Shown: in pieces, positions 18,181 to 25,560 of the stretch
How positions within the stretch are numbered: the stretch's first letter is position 1
Layout of the letters: every line of letters begins with the position of its first letter
Assembly: GCF_028288465.1 (NCBI RefSeq)
Contig: NZ_JAQBNR010000005.1
Span: 124,001-188,000, forward strand
Direction: 5' to 3'
Source: Ferruginibacter sp.
Lineage (GTDB): Bacteria; Bacteroidota; Bacteroidia; Chitinophagales; Chitinophagaceae
DNA length: 64,000 nt
Made by a program: the position numbers and the translations under genes
Notes under the pieces: model-generated
What the model was told of the DNA's origin: nothing
What the model saw: only the letters and a program-made list of their open reading frames with translations
Database searches by the model: none

Positions 18181-19143
18181 TCAAACGCCCAGTTTTTCTT
18201 CAATCAAATACGTATTTCTGTCGCTTGAATTCCTTGCTATCAGTTCGCCCAAAAAACCGGCTAAAAATAATTGCGTACCAATTACGATGGAGATAATGCC
18301 TACATAAAACAGCGGCCTGTCGGTCATATTAAACTGGTCGAAAAATATTTTTGCAACAAACAACCAAATCCAGATAATGGTACCAATAAAAAAAACAATG
18401 CTGCCCCACAATCCAAAAATATGCATGGGCCTTTTACCAAACTTGCCCATAAACATGATGGTGGCAAGGTCCAGGAATCCATTTACAAAACGGCTCCAGC
18501 CAAACTTGGTAACACCGTATTTTCTAGGTCGGTGTTCCACCACTTTTTCCCCAATTTTTTTAAAGCCCGCCCACTTTGCAAGTACCGGAATATAGCGGTG
18601 CATTTCGCCATATACTTCTATACTTTTTACCAGTTTGTTTTTATATGCTTTCAGTCCGCAGTTAAAGTCGTGTAGTTCAATACCGCTCGATCTGCTGGCT
18701 GCGGCATTGAATAATTTGGAAGGAATATTTTTGGTGAGTTTGTTATCAAACCGTTTTTTTTTCCAGCCGCTTACCATATCAAAACCATCGTTTATTATCA
18801 TGCTGCGCAGCTCCGGTATTTCATCCGGACTGTCTTGCATATCCGCATCCATGGTAATTATTACATCCCCTTTCGCGGCCTTAAAGCCTTCATTTAAAGC
18901 GGCGCTTTTACCATAATTTCTTTGAAACCGGATGCCCCTTATACAATCATTTTGTTTACGCAGCAACTCTATTACCTGCCAGGAGTTATCGCTGCTGCCA
19001 TCATCCACCATAATCACTTCATAACTGAAGTTGTTGGCACGCATCACCCTTTCAATCCAGGCAGTTAACTCCGGCAAAGATTCGTCTTCGTTAAAAAGTG
19101 GCACTATCACTGACAGATCCATGGTTGTCTTTTTTGTTTGCAA
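18181..19143 (-). CDS. Glycosyltransferase family 2 (polyprenyl-phosphate sugar transferase type)
   Basis: A 320-residue protein with the GT2 opening LSVIVPLFNEDESLPEL, the metal-binding MDADMQDSPDE (DxD) near 97 and the acceptor loop typical of DPM1/ArnC/GtrB-like enzymes. Two C-terminal membrane segments follow (IFGLWGSIVFFIGTIIWIWL and VGIISIVIGTQLFLAGFL). Such enzymes charge undecaprenyl phosphate with a sugar for surface glycan assembly or modification. The start may be ATG 19143 or the internal ATG 19122 (MDLSVIV), the latter matching family N-termini better. The gene stops two bases before the repeat tract. Confidence 0.9.
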   Translation of the reverse strand: MQTKKTTMDLSVIVPLFNEDESLPELTAWIERVMRANNFSYEVIMVDDGSSDNSWQVIELLRKQNDCIRGIRFQRNYGKSAALNEGFKAAKGDVIITMDADMQDSPDEIPELRSMIINDGFDMVSGWKKKRFDNKLTKNIPSKLFNAAASRSSGIELHDFNCGLKAYKNKLVKSIEVYGEMHRYIPVLAKWAGFKKIGEKVVEHRPRKYGVTKFGWSRFVNGFLDLATIMFMGKFGKRPMHIFGLWGSIVFFIGTIIWIWLFVAKIFFDQFNMTDRPLFYVGIISIVIGTQLFLAGFLGELIARNSSDRNTYLIEEKLGV

Positions 19144-19182
19144 TAAGCTTTCTAAAATAAATGATTGCGTATTCTATTTTTT

Positions 19183-19260
19183 TTTGGTCCGGGCTACAAA
19201 GCAATGTGGAACATCGTTGCATCGCCCTCTTGTACTTTTTCAGCTTTAAGGAATCGCTTT
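19183..19260. repeat. Intergenic repeat, copy 2 (first copy at 5846-5920)
   Basis: Shares TTTTGGTCCGGGCTA, GTTGCATCGCCCTCTTGTAC and CAGCTTT with the copy near 5.8 kb in the same order. AAAGC near 19198 can pair with GCTTT near 19242, conserving the hairpin although the bases of the loop differ. Confidence 0.6.
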
Positions 19261-19372
19261 CAAATTTGTTACACCAAAACTAATATGAAAGGATGCAGCC
19301 TGTTTATTTGTCCGTTTTTAATTTGTTCAATCTTCGTTTTTGTTGTTGCCCATTGCTGTAAAAGTACAAGGG

Positions 19373-19390
19373 AGCCGATAGCTATCGGCT
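19373..19390. repeat. Perfect 18-bp palindrome
   Basis: AGCCGATAGCTATCGGCT is identical to its reverse complement. There is no T-run after it on either strand, so it is not a simple terminator; it could be a protein-binding site or part of the spacer's repeat structure. Confidence 0.6.
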
Positions 19391-19446
19391 GACACAACGA
19401 CGACCGATTGAAAACATATGCTGATAAAGAACAACAGGCATTCTAA

Positions 19447-19944
19447 TCATGAAGCATTATTCTTTTTGCTTAAAAAGCCAGCTGCAATTACGGTAACCAG
19501 CGCACCAATAATCAGATACCTGAAAATGGCGGCAGATATCATCATCGGCATAAACATCTTTTTTAATTGCACAGCATTCTCTTCAATTTCCTTCGGTAAA
19601 TGATTGCCTTGTTGCAATAGCAATTTGCTGTTTTCTGCAATCTTGCTATCTCTGAATTCCGGATGCAAACTAAAATAAATAAAAGCAAATACTGCCATCA
19701 GTAAAGACACCACCACAAAAGTTTGAAAGCCGATGGAAAAATAAGTGCCAAAATTTTTCTTCTCATTTTCCGATCTGAAATAACTCACCAAACTCCACAC
19801 AATGCCAAAACAAAAAATACAGTACACCAAAAACTGAAACTCACTTTCAACCGGGTTCTTTAAAATGTACAACGAAAACAGCGAAGCAACAATCATGAGC
19901 CCGCCGGTAAGCAGGCCTTTTTGTGCAGGAGTTGTTTGCTTCAT
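19447..19944 (-). CDS. DUF4199 domain membrane protein
   Basis: The 165-residue protein has four hydrophobic segments (about 10-28, 36-55, 70-92 and 133-158) in the DUF4199 arrangement, with the soluble loop between the third and fourth. The family is a Bacteroidetes inner-membrane protein of unknown role. The gene is separated from the dihydroorotase-like gene by one base, so the two are co-transcribed. ATG at 19944. Confidence 0.85.
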   Translation of the reverse strand: MKQTTPAQKGLLTGGLMIVASLFSLYILKNPVESEFQFLVYCIFCFGIVWSLVSYFRSENEKKNFGTYFSIGFQTFVVVSLLMAVFAFIYFSLHPEFRDSKIAENSKLLLQQGNHLPKEIEENAVQLKKMFMPMMISAAIFRYLIIGALVTVIAAGFLSKKNNAS

Positions 19945-19945
19945 T

Positions 19946-21220
19946 TTAATTAAAATAATTTTTATTGCCGTTTACAATGCCGATCACTTTACCAGTTAAA
20001 GGCCTGCCAATAAAAGGTGTGTTTTTCGATTTGGAAGCAATCATTGTTTCATCAAAAGTATAGCTGGCAGAAGGATTGAATAAGGTAAGCGAAGCGCTGG
20101 CGCCTTCTTTTATTTCAGGCACCGGCAGGTTAAAAATATTTCTGGGTGCAACACTTAATAAAGTAATTAATTTTTCGACAGTCCAGCCATTTTCGTTGGC
20201 AGGTAAAATATGGCTGAGTGCGCCAAACAAAGTCTCCAGCCCAATCATACCATTTTTGGCATATTCAAATTCACATATCTTACTATCATAATTCTGCGGA
20301 ATATGATGGCTTGCAATAGCATCAGCTGCTCCATTTAAAATGGCTGATCTCACTGCCAGCATATCTTCTCTTGTTCTCAGCGGTGGATTCACTTTTAAAT
20401 TAGTATCGTATTCAGTCAGGTCTTCATCACAATAAATAGCGTGGTAAGGAGTGACTGAAAAACTTATGTTTAAACCAGCTGCTTTTGCTGCCGTAATTAA
20501 CTCAATTCCCTTTTTTGTTGATACGCCCGTAAAATGAATTTTTGAGCCGGTATATTTCACCAGGTCAATGTCCCGGGCAATCATCAGCTCTTCTGCAATA
20601 GCAGGTTTGCCGGGTAAGCCCAGTTGCGTACTGGTAATGCCTTCGTTCATCAATCCCTGCGGATTGATTGTTTTATCATCTGCCACCTGTAAAATGGTGC
20701 CGTCAAATGCCAGCACATATTGGAGTGCTTTTAATAACAGTCCGGGGGATTGAATGCTGCTGGTGCCATCCGTGAAAGCCACGGCGCCGGATTGGTACAT
20801 ATCATACATTTCAGCCAGTTCTGTACCCGCTGCATTTTTAGTAACCGCACCCATCGGGTGAACATTGGCTACCAGCTGATTTGATTTTTGAACAATATAC
20901 TCCACCTGCGATTTGGTATGTACCACCGGGTTGGTATTGGGTACCACCATCACGTCTGTAAAGCCACCGGTTGCTGCCGCAAGGGCGCCCGTTTCCAGCG
21001 TTTCCCTGTATTCGTACCCGGGGTCACAAAAATGACTGTACATATCCATCCAACCAATGCTGGTATGCAGGTTGGGCTGTTCAATTATAATATCCGCCGG
21101 CTGATTGATGTTGTCTGAAATCGACTGAATAATGCCATCTTCAATAAAAATATCTTGCTGTGTTCCGTTAAACGGCGAAGAAGAATGGACGATGGTAGTT
21201 TGCTTGATTAAAACCTTCAT
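19946..21220 (-). CDS. Dihydroorotase-like protein with degenerate active site
   Basis: The 424-residue protein aligns along its length with class I dihydroorotases (GGFTDVMVVPNTNPVVHTK at 85-103, FTDGTSSIQSPG near 149, VNPPLRTREDM near 278). The metal and catalytic positions are mostly changed: the DxHxH motif reads DMYSH (His to Tyr61), the HxED motif reads VADD (His to Val179), HxxHVS reads HFTGVS (His to Gly232), and ATDHAPH reads ASHHIPQ (Asp to His305). Only His63, Asp151 and the substrate-side NPPLR remain. It is therefore unlikely to cyclise carbamoyl aspartate by itself. Non-catalytic dihydroorotase homologues are known to serve as partners of aspartate transcarbamoylase; whether this one does is an inference. 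No other pyr gene is in the window. Confidence 0.85.
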   Translation of the reverse strand: MKVLIKQTTIVHSSSPFNGTQQDIFIEDGIIQSISDNINQPADIIIEQPNLHTSIGWMDMYSHFCDPGYEYRETLETGALAAATGGFTDVMVVPNTNPVVHTKSQVEYIVQKSNQLVANVHPMGAVTKNAAGTELAEMYDMYQSGAVAFTDGTSSIQSPGLLLKALQYVLAFDGTILQVADDKTINPQGLMNEGITSTQLGLPGKPAIAEELMIARDIDLVKYTGSKIHFTGVSTKKGIELITAAKAAGLNISFSVTPYHAIYCDEDLTEYDTNLKVNPPLRTREDMLAVRSAILNGAADAIASHHIPQNYDSKICEFEYAKNGMIGLETLFGALSHILPANENGWTVEKLITLLSVAPRNIFNLPVPEIKEGASASLTLFNPSASYTFDETMIASKSKNTPFIGRPLTGKVIGIVNGNKNYFN

Positions 21221-21279
21221 GAATTAAAAAGTTGCGCTAAGGTACAATATGTTGTGTTTTTAAAATTGAAAATTTCTAC

Positions 21280-21287
21280 TACATTTG
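21280..21287 (+). promoter_or_regulatory. -7 promoter element for tRNA-Pro
   Basis: TACATTTG matches TAnnTTTG exactly, 41 bp ahead of the tRNA 5' end, in an A/T-rich stretch with several TTG triplets upstream at plausible -33 distances. It lies in the spacer diverging from the dihydroorotase-like gene. Confidence 0.5.
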
Positions 21288-21328
21288 CAATCCCATTATT
21301 ACACCTCCTGGGTATTAAAATTCTTTTT

Positions 21329-21402
21329 CGGGACGTAGCGCAGGCCGGTAGCGCACCAGGCTGGGGGTCTGGGGGTCGCAAGTTCGAATCTTGTCGTCCC
21401 GA
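21329..21402 (+). tRNA. tRNA-Pro (anticodon GGG)
   Basis: All four arms fold: acceptor CGGGACG with CGTCCCG, D stem GCGC/GCGC around loop AGGCCGGTA, anticodon stem CCAGG/TCTGG (one G-T pair) with loop CTGGGGG giving anticodon GGG at 21363-21365, five-base variable loop, and T stem GCAAG/CTTGT with TTCGAAT loop. Total 74 bases including discriminator A; CCA is not encoded. Confidence 0.96.
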
Positions 21403-21428
21403 CAATTCGGGTTTCAATCGAAGCCAAA

Positions 21429-21469
21429 GGCTCGTAAATATCAATGTTTGCGAGCCGTTTTATTTTTTT
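21429..21469 (+). terminator. Rho-independent terminator after tRNA-Pro
   Basis: GGCTCG (21429-21434) pairs with CGAGCC (21451-21456); the inner TAAA/TTTG extends the stem to ten pairs around an 8-base loop. The 3' side runs into GTTTTATTTTTTT. It lies 26 bp after the tRNA. Confidence 0.8.
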
Positions 21470-22160
21470 CATATCAATTTAATTCAAATAATGGCATCTG
21501 GCGTGTGAACTGGAAAGTGACCCGAGCGGTGCGCTAATCTAGAGGTATCGCAAACTCTATAAGTAATTCAATACCAATCTTTTACTAAAATCTAATTTAG
21601 TATGTTTTGCTGCATTTTAGGTTGATTTTATTATGTAGACTGGTGACCTTTTAGGTGAGGTCACCGCAAAAAATATTAAAAAGATATAAAATAAAAAATA
21701 AACACATTTGGCGTTCATTTCGCCATCTGCCAGTACAAACAAAATGATGGTAAAGTTCCTGTATATGCAAGCGACTGGAATAACGGACGAGGATTTGCGA
21801 AACCAAAAACAGAGGCGCTGATATTATTAAACAGTTACCTCGAAGAGGCTCGGGCGAAAAGTCCGTCTGTTGTAATTTTCCGCTCATTCTATATCCGGTA
21901 TTAAACGGTTTTTTGGAAATCGGTTGTTCCTTTTCGGAATTACTGGCCAGCAATACCATTGGCAGGTTTACTTGCAGCGAAGAAAAAGCAACTCCAGGCG
22001 GTGCTGAAACTGGTGCGTGTATTCCAGGTTTGTTATTCTGGGAGAAAATATAATTACAATCAATTTATCCGCTGACCGCTGTCATTTTACTACGCCCGGT
22101 ATCAGTATATTTTTGTTCTTAAAATGTCGCGTTTAAAAGAGTGAAAATTTTTTAAATAAT
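21470..22160. other. Non-coding/decayed stretch behind tRNA-Pro
   Basis: Apart from the integrase remnant at 21731-21904 I see no intact gene. A 7-bp inverted repeat GGTGACC/GGTCACC lies at 21642-21648 and 21659-21665. Short protein-like bits continue beyond 21960 but cannot be assigned. Confidence 0.4.
21731..21904 (+). pseudogene. Remnant of a tyrosine recombinase (phage-type integrase), N-terminal region
   Basis: A 57-codon start-less frame reads QNDGKVPVYASDWNNGRGFA and KTEALILLNSYLEEARAK. The GxxPVY strand, the D/E-W-N plus Gly/Lys-rich turn and the LNxYLEExRxK helix are the pattern of the arm-DNA-binding region of Bacteroidetes tyrosine recombinases, with the usual RITVNGKR-type strand missing between VPVYA and SDWNN. 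No catalytic domain follows. It stands 330 bp from tRNA-Pro, a normal integration site. Assignment rests on pattern memory only. Confidence 0.45.
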
Positions 22161-22671
22161 CTAAAAATAAGAAATAAGAAACAGGTAATAAAGCTGGGTA
22201 TTTTTATATTTATTGGTGTATTTGGCGGCAAGTGCTTTGCTCAGGGTTTATTGCCGGAGGTTAGGGTTTCATTAAATTATAAGTATATTAAGGCAGTTGG
22301 GGATACCAACGCAGCCCAGCCTGTAAACCTGTTGCAACGAAGGGCGGCGGCATTCGATGTAAAAAATTCCGAATTCTATGAAGACGAGTATGAAAATTAT
22401 TTTATTTCTTTTTTATTCCCGACGGGGAAGTATTGGCTGTTTATGATCCGAGTGGAAAGTTTTTACGTACAGCGGAAAAATTTAAAAATGTTGCGTTACC
22501 TCCGGCTGTAAAAAAAGCGTTAGATAGCAGATTTCCGAAATGGGGGTTGCAAAGGATGTTTATCTGGAACATTATTCAGACACGGAGGATGCCAAAGTTT
22601 ACAAACTTTTATTAGAGAATGGTAGTAAGCGAATACGGGTAAGCATAAATGATAAAGGCGATTTTTTGTAA
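22161..22671 (+). pseudogene. PepSY-like (BLIP-like) exported protein gene with two frameshifts
   Basis: Three frames join into one protein of about 170 residues. Frame 1 gives a signal-like start (IKLGIFIFIGVFGGKCFAQG) and the segment to FYEDEYENYFISF. One T missing in the run at 22409-22414 shifts to VLAVYDPSGKFLRTAEKF and ALPPAVKKALDSRFPKW. One G missing in the run at 22542-22546 shifts to VAKDVYLEHYSDTEDAKVYK and RIRVSINDKGDFL, ending at TAA 22671. The order is that of Bacteroidetes PepSY-like periplasmic proteins. No ATG precedes frame 1. Either a true pseudogene or two homopolymer errors in a real gene. Confidence 0.75.
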
Positions 22672-22820
22672 CTACTGATAAGCAATCATTTCGATTCGGT
22701 GCAGATATTTACATGATGGCTTCCCGCCAGCGATTCTTTATGTAAACATTTAAAAACTGTTTCGTTTGCCATTTTCTTCCGCGCTTTCCTATGCATCTAT
22801 TCATCTCTAAAATAAAATGT

Positions 22821-23573
22821 ATGAAACGATCGAAATTTATTACCATGCTGTTTGGTACAGCCTTAGTGTATTTGCTAATTTCCTGTAGTGGTGGTGGAAG
22901 TAAAGAAAAAACCGGCGTTGACACAACCAGCGCTGCAATCGCTGCAACTGCAACCACTCCTGCTACAGCAACACCAGCAAACACTATTATTACCATACCG
23001 CAAAATATGCTGGTAGTGAGACATAAGGTGCAGAATTTCGCAAAATGGCTGGGGATATTTGAAGCAGACGATTCAGCCCGCACAGCAAATGGTTTACACA
23101 AATATGTAATCGGCCGTAGTTTTCCGGATACTAACATGGTGTTGGTAGCTCTAAAGGCCGATGACATCGTGAAAGCAAAGGCATTTATCAAAGCCCCCGG
23201 GCTTAAGACAGCTATGCAGAAAGGCGGTGTTACCGGTACGCCCATTATGTCTATTGTTACCGCTACCTGGCAGGATACTGCCAGCATAAGTTCTGTCATT
23301 CGCTCTATCGCCACTTTTTCAGTAAAGGATTTTAATGCCTGGCAAAAGGAGTTTGAAACTGGCAAGCAGGAACGAATGGATAATTCAATTACAGACAGGA
23401 TCATTAGCCACGATGCAGACGATACTAAAAAAGTATCCCTGGTAACGGCTATAAGTGATACAGCAAAAGCATTTACCTATTATAAATCAGACGCATTGAA
23501 AAAGAGAAGGGAGGCTGGTGGTGTGATTGGCACGCCGGACCGTTTTTTATTCAGGATTGTGAAGCGTTATTGA
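22821..23573 (+). CDS. Lipoprotein with two tandem alpha/beta (dimeric-barrel-like) repeats
   Basis: I choose ATG 22821 (MKRSKFITMLFGTALVYLLI, then SCSGGGS), which gives a lipobox with Cys22, ten codons inside the longest frame. A Thr/Ala-rich linker (about 30-57) leads to two copies of an 80-residue unit: VRHKVQNFAKWLGIFE...GVTGTPIMSIVTATW and FSVKDFNAWQKEFE...GVIGTPDRFLFRIVKRY. The repeated Gly-Gly-Val-x-Gly-Thr-Pro turn makes the duplication clear. The shape recalls dimeric alpha+beta barrel (ABM-like) domains; function unknown, probably anchored in the envelope. Confidence 0.7.
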   Translation: MKRSKFITMLFGTALVYLLISCSGGGSKEKTGVDTTSAAIAATATTPATATPANTIITIPQNMLVVRHKVQNFAKWLGIFEADDSARTANGLHKYVIGRSFPDTNMVLVALKADDIVKAKAFIKAPGLKTAMQKGGVTGTPIMSIVTATWQDTASISSVIRSIATFSVKDFNAWQKEFETGKQERMDNSITDRIISHDADDTKKVSLVTAISDTAKAFTYYKSDALKKRREAGGVIGTPDRFLFRIVKRY

Positions 23574-23868
23574 GTGAATAGCTGATTCCAAAAATGATGT
23601 AACTGGCAAAAGATGAAGTAACTGCTTCATCTTTTTTAATATTTTGCAATTGCTTATACAATCGGTGCTTTATTGAATGAGTGCAGGGGTTTAAAACAAG
23701 TCGGTTGTTGAATTATACGGCATGCCGGTACGTTGTGTGCCAGCTGCTATAGCTTTATATGCTGTTTGTTAACACATAACCTTGTTGTTTTTATACCATT
23801 GCTTTCTATGTTCTTTCGTTATGCCACGGCTGCCGGAGTACCCGGTTAATATATTTGCCGTTGACCGA

Positions 23869-24192
23869 ATGAACAGGAATAACATTAAGATGATTCAGCA
23901 ACTGGAACAAGTGGCAGTGAAAATGAGGAATGACAAAGAAGACCAGCCAACAGGAGGAAGTTTTGCGAGGCCTATGTTCGTATTTACCGGTACGCTTGCC
24001 ATTGTAGAAAAAGATGAGGCGGAAGCGATGGTAGAAGAAAAGGGCGGGCAGATTCTCAGTGCCGCGAGCACTAACCTGCATTACCTGGTAGCAGGAATAG
24101 ATGCAGGCAACAAATTGGAAAAAGCAAAAAATATCGGATCAGTAAAAATTATATCAGAAGCAGCATTCCTGAAAATTCCTGGTAAGAGATAA
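23869..24192 (+). CDS. Stand-alone BRCT domain protein
   Basis: The C-terminal 75 residues (FVFTGTLAIVEKDEAEAMVE, GGQILSAASTNLHYLVAG, KIISEAAFLKI) match the BRCT domain of bacterial NAD-dependent DNA ligase, including the TGT loop and the xxLVAGxxAGxKLxKA segment. There is no ligase sequence before it, only a short polar helix (NNIKMIQQLEQVAVKMR). BRCT domains bind DNA ends or partner proteins, so a role in repair is a fair inference. The start is uncertain: ATG 23869, ATG 23821 and ATG 23782 are in frame; I use the last before the helix. Followed by the convergent alarmone synthetase gene. Confidence 0.75.
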   Translation: MNRNNIKMIQQLEQVAVKMRNDKEDQPTGGSFARPMFVFTGTLAIVEKDEAEAMVEEKGGQILSAASTNLHYLVAGIDAGNKLEKAKNIGSVKIISEAAFLKIPGKR

Positions 24193-24245
24193 TAATAGTC
24201 ATGATCATTGATTGATCGGATTCGGTGAATGCTGATTCATTTGTA

Positions 24246-24905
24246 CTAACTCTTACCTGGTAATGTATATACATTTCTTAGCTGAAGCAGCTCATTGTCT
24301 TCCTGTAAAAGTCTTTTTGAAATGGCATTTAAAAAACTATAGTACATCCTGTCCGCTTGTTTGACATGCTTGGCCCGGTAGTACAAGTCGTGGGTAATAT
24401 CACCCCATGCATCCTGGAGTCTTGTTCTTATCTGAATTTCGCAAATTATTTTATTTGTCATTGATTCTTTTGGCAATGCACCGTTATAATTGACGTCAGC
24501 CAGCACATGTAGTGCACGGTAGCCCGACGACTTGGGGTTTAAAATATAATTTTCAATTGAACTGCTGATTATTTCAATTTCCGTGCTTTGCATAATTGAT
24601 TTTAAAATGCCGGTACAATCATCCAAAAACCAGCATATAATTCTGGCGCCAATAAAATCATTGATTACTTCTGCAGGATGATTGAATACGGGCCAGCCTT
24701 TTTTTTCTAACTTTTTTAAAAAACTGTCAAGTGGTTTTATTCTGGCCTTCACAACCAATGCCTCCTTTGGCAGGCCATGAGCTGAAGTATAGGCCAGGCA
24801 TTGTTGGGCAAGTCTTATTTCAAGCAATGTTTTTGTTTGTTCAATTTCCTGGTTGTATGTGGAATAGTAACTGATTGTGAGATCTTTCAATTCTTCTTTT
24901 GTCAT
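24246..24905 (-). CDS. Small alarmone synthetase (RelA/SpoT synthetase domain)
   Basis: A 219-residue protein with only the synthetase domain: RIKPLDSFLKKL (56-67) binds ATP, DFIGARIICWFLDD (83-96) holds the metal-binding Asp, KSSGYRALHV (125-134) is the G-loop region, and CEIQIRTRLQDAWGDITHDL (154-173) contains the catalytic Glu and the GDP/GTP-contacting residues. No HD hydrolase, TGS or ACT domain. It makes (p)ppGpp or pGpp from ATP and GDP/GTP under stress. ATG 24905 is followed closely by conserved helix residues. It probably contributes to the stress character of the 24-41 kb region. Confidence 0.88.
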   Translation of the reverse strand: MTKEELKDLTISYYSTYNQEIEQTKTLLEIRLAQQCLAYTSAHGLPKEALVVKARIKPLDSFLKKLEKKGWPVFNHPAEVINDFIGARIICWFLDDCTGILKSIMQSTEIEIISSSIENYILNPKSSGYRALHVLADVNYNGALPKESMTNKIICEIQIRTRLQDAWGDITHDLYYRAKHVKQADRMYYSFLNAISKRLLQEDNELLQLRNVYTLPGKS

Positions 24906-25560
24906 GATGCTGATTCTTTATAAAACAAGTGTACTAAAATAGACGGTAGCGTCAAATCGTGCAATAGATTAAGTAGTATAGGTTTTATACAGGACATATT
25001 CAGAGGAGATTTCTTTTTACAGGAGGGGAAATTCATTGTACGTACAGATAAGCGTATCATAAAAAAACAAGGCAAGCTCGCTAAAACCTGCCTTGCAAGC
25101 AACCGGTGCAGGGTATAGTCTTTTACAACTTTTATTCTGCATCAGTCTATCCAATGCGGCCATCGTCCTTGTTAAGTAACAGTTTTTATTCTGCCTTTCA
25201 GTCGCACAGTTTACTGTCGTTTAAACAGGTATATCTGTCCTCCTTCTTAACCGACCGAACCCGGATTGAACTGGTGTAAAGATACTTCGCGGATATTATT
25301 GTTACCAATGACGGGCGTCACCATTTACTTTGATTGTTGTTTCTTTTTAATAAATATTGGCGGGATCAACAGGTTGCTTTTTTATTTGATTGTCAGCTTT
25401 CTTTTTCTTAAATGCTTCCACCGAAGCCCATGAGGGTTTGTTGCATAGTCAAAACAATATAACCTGCTGCTGCCGTCAAATGAGAAGTATCAAAGTAAAT
25501 GCTGATATGCGTCAGTTTACCGGTGCCGGCTGATATTTACCTTACTATTCGCTTTAGATT
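24906..25560. other. 655-bp spacer upstream of nrdJ; no gene seen
   Basis: No credible frame in either direction. I looked for a cobalamin riboswitch, expected for a B12-dependent enzyme, and found no B12-box-like core. A minus-strand terminator with no gene feeding it lies at 25061-25095, which leaves room for a small RNA in 25096-25550. Confidence 0.45.
25061..25095 (-). terminator. Orphan rho-independent terminator
   Basis: Read on the minus strand: CAAGGCA (25095-25089), loop, TGCCTTG (25074-25068), then seven T (25067-25061). Seven perfect pairs plus T-run. No minus-strand coding gene lies upstream of it before nrdJ, which is on the plus strand. Confidence 0.6.

Larger units (their letters stand above)
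19144..19446. other. 303-bp spacer with repeat copy 2 and a perfect palindrome
   Basis: No gene. Copy 2 of the 5846 repeat is at 19183-19260, and the second half holds the sequence GTACAAGGGAGCCGAT near 19364, which resembles the inverse of GTTGCATCGCCCTCTTGTAC in copy 2, so the spacer may itself be a larger inverted structure. Confidence 0.5.

Noticed and set aside
18048..18203. N-terminal extension of the GxxExxY protein (52 codons upstream of ATG 18047)
   Set aside because: The extension is the translated GAT repeat tract; the family starts at the internal ATG.
21217..21444. Protein frame across the tRNA region on the minus strand
   Set aside because: It is the antisense of tRNA-Pro and its terminator.
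24906..25560. Cobalamin riboswitch upstream of the B12-dependent reductase
   Set aside because: I could not find the B12-box core or a matching hairpin set; absence is by eye only.
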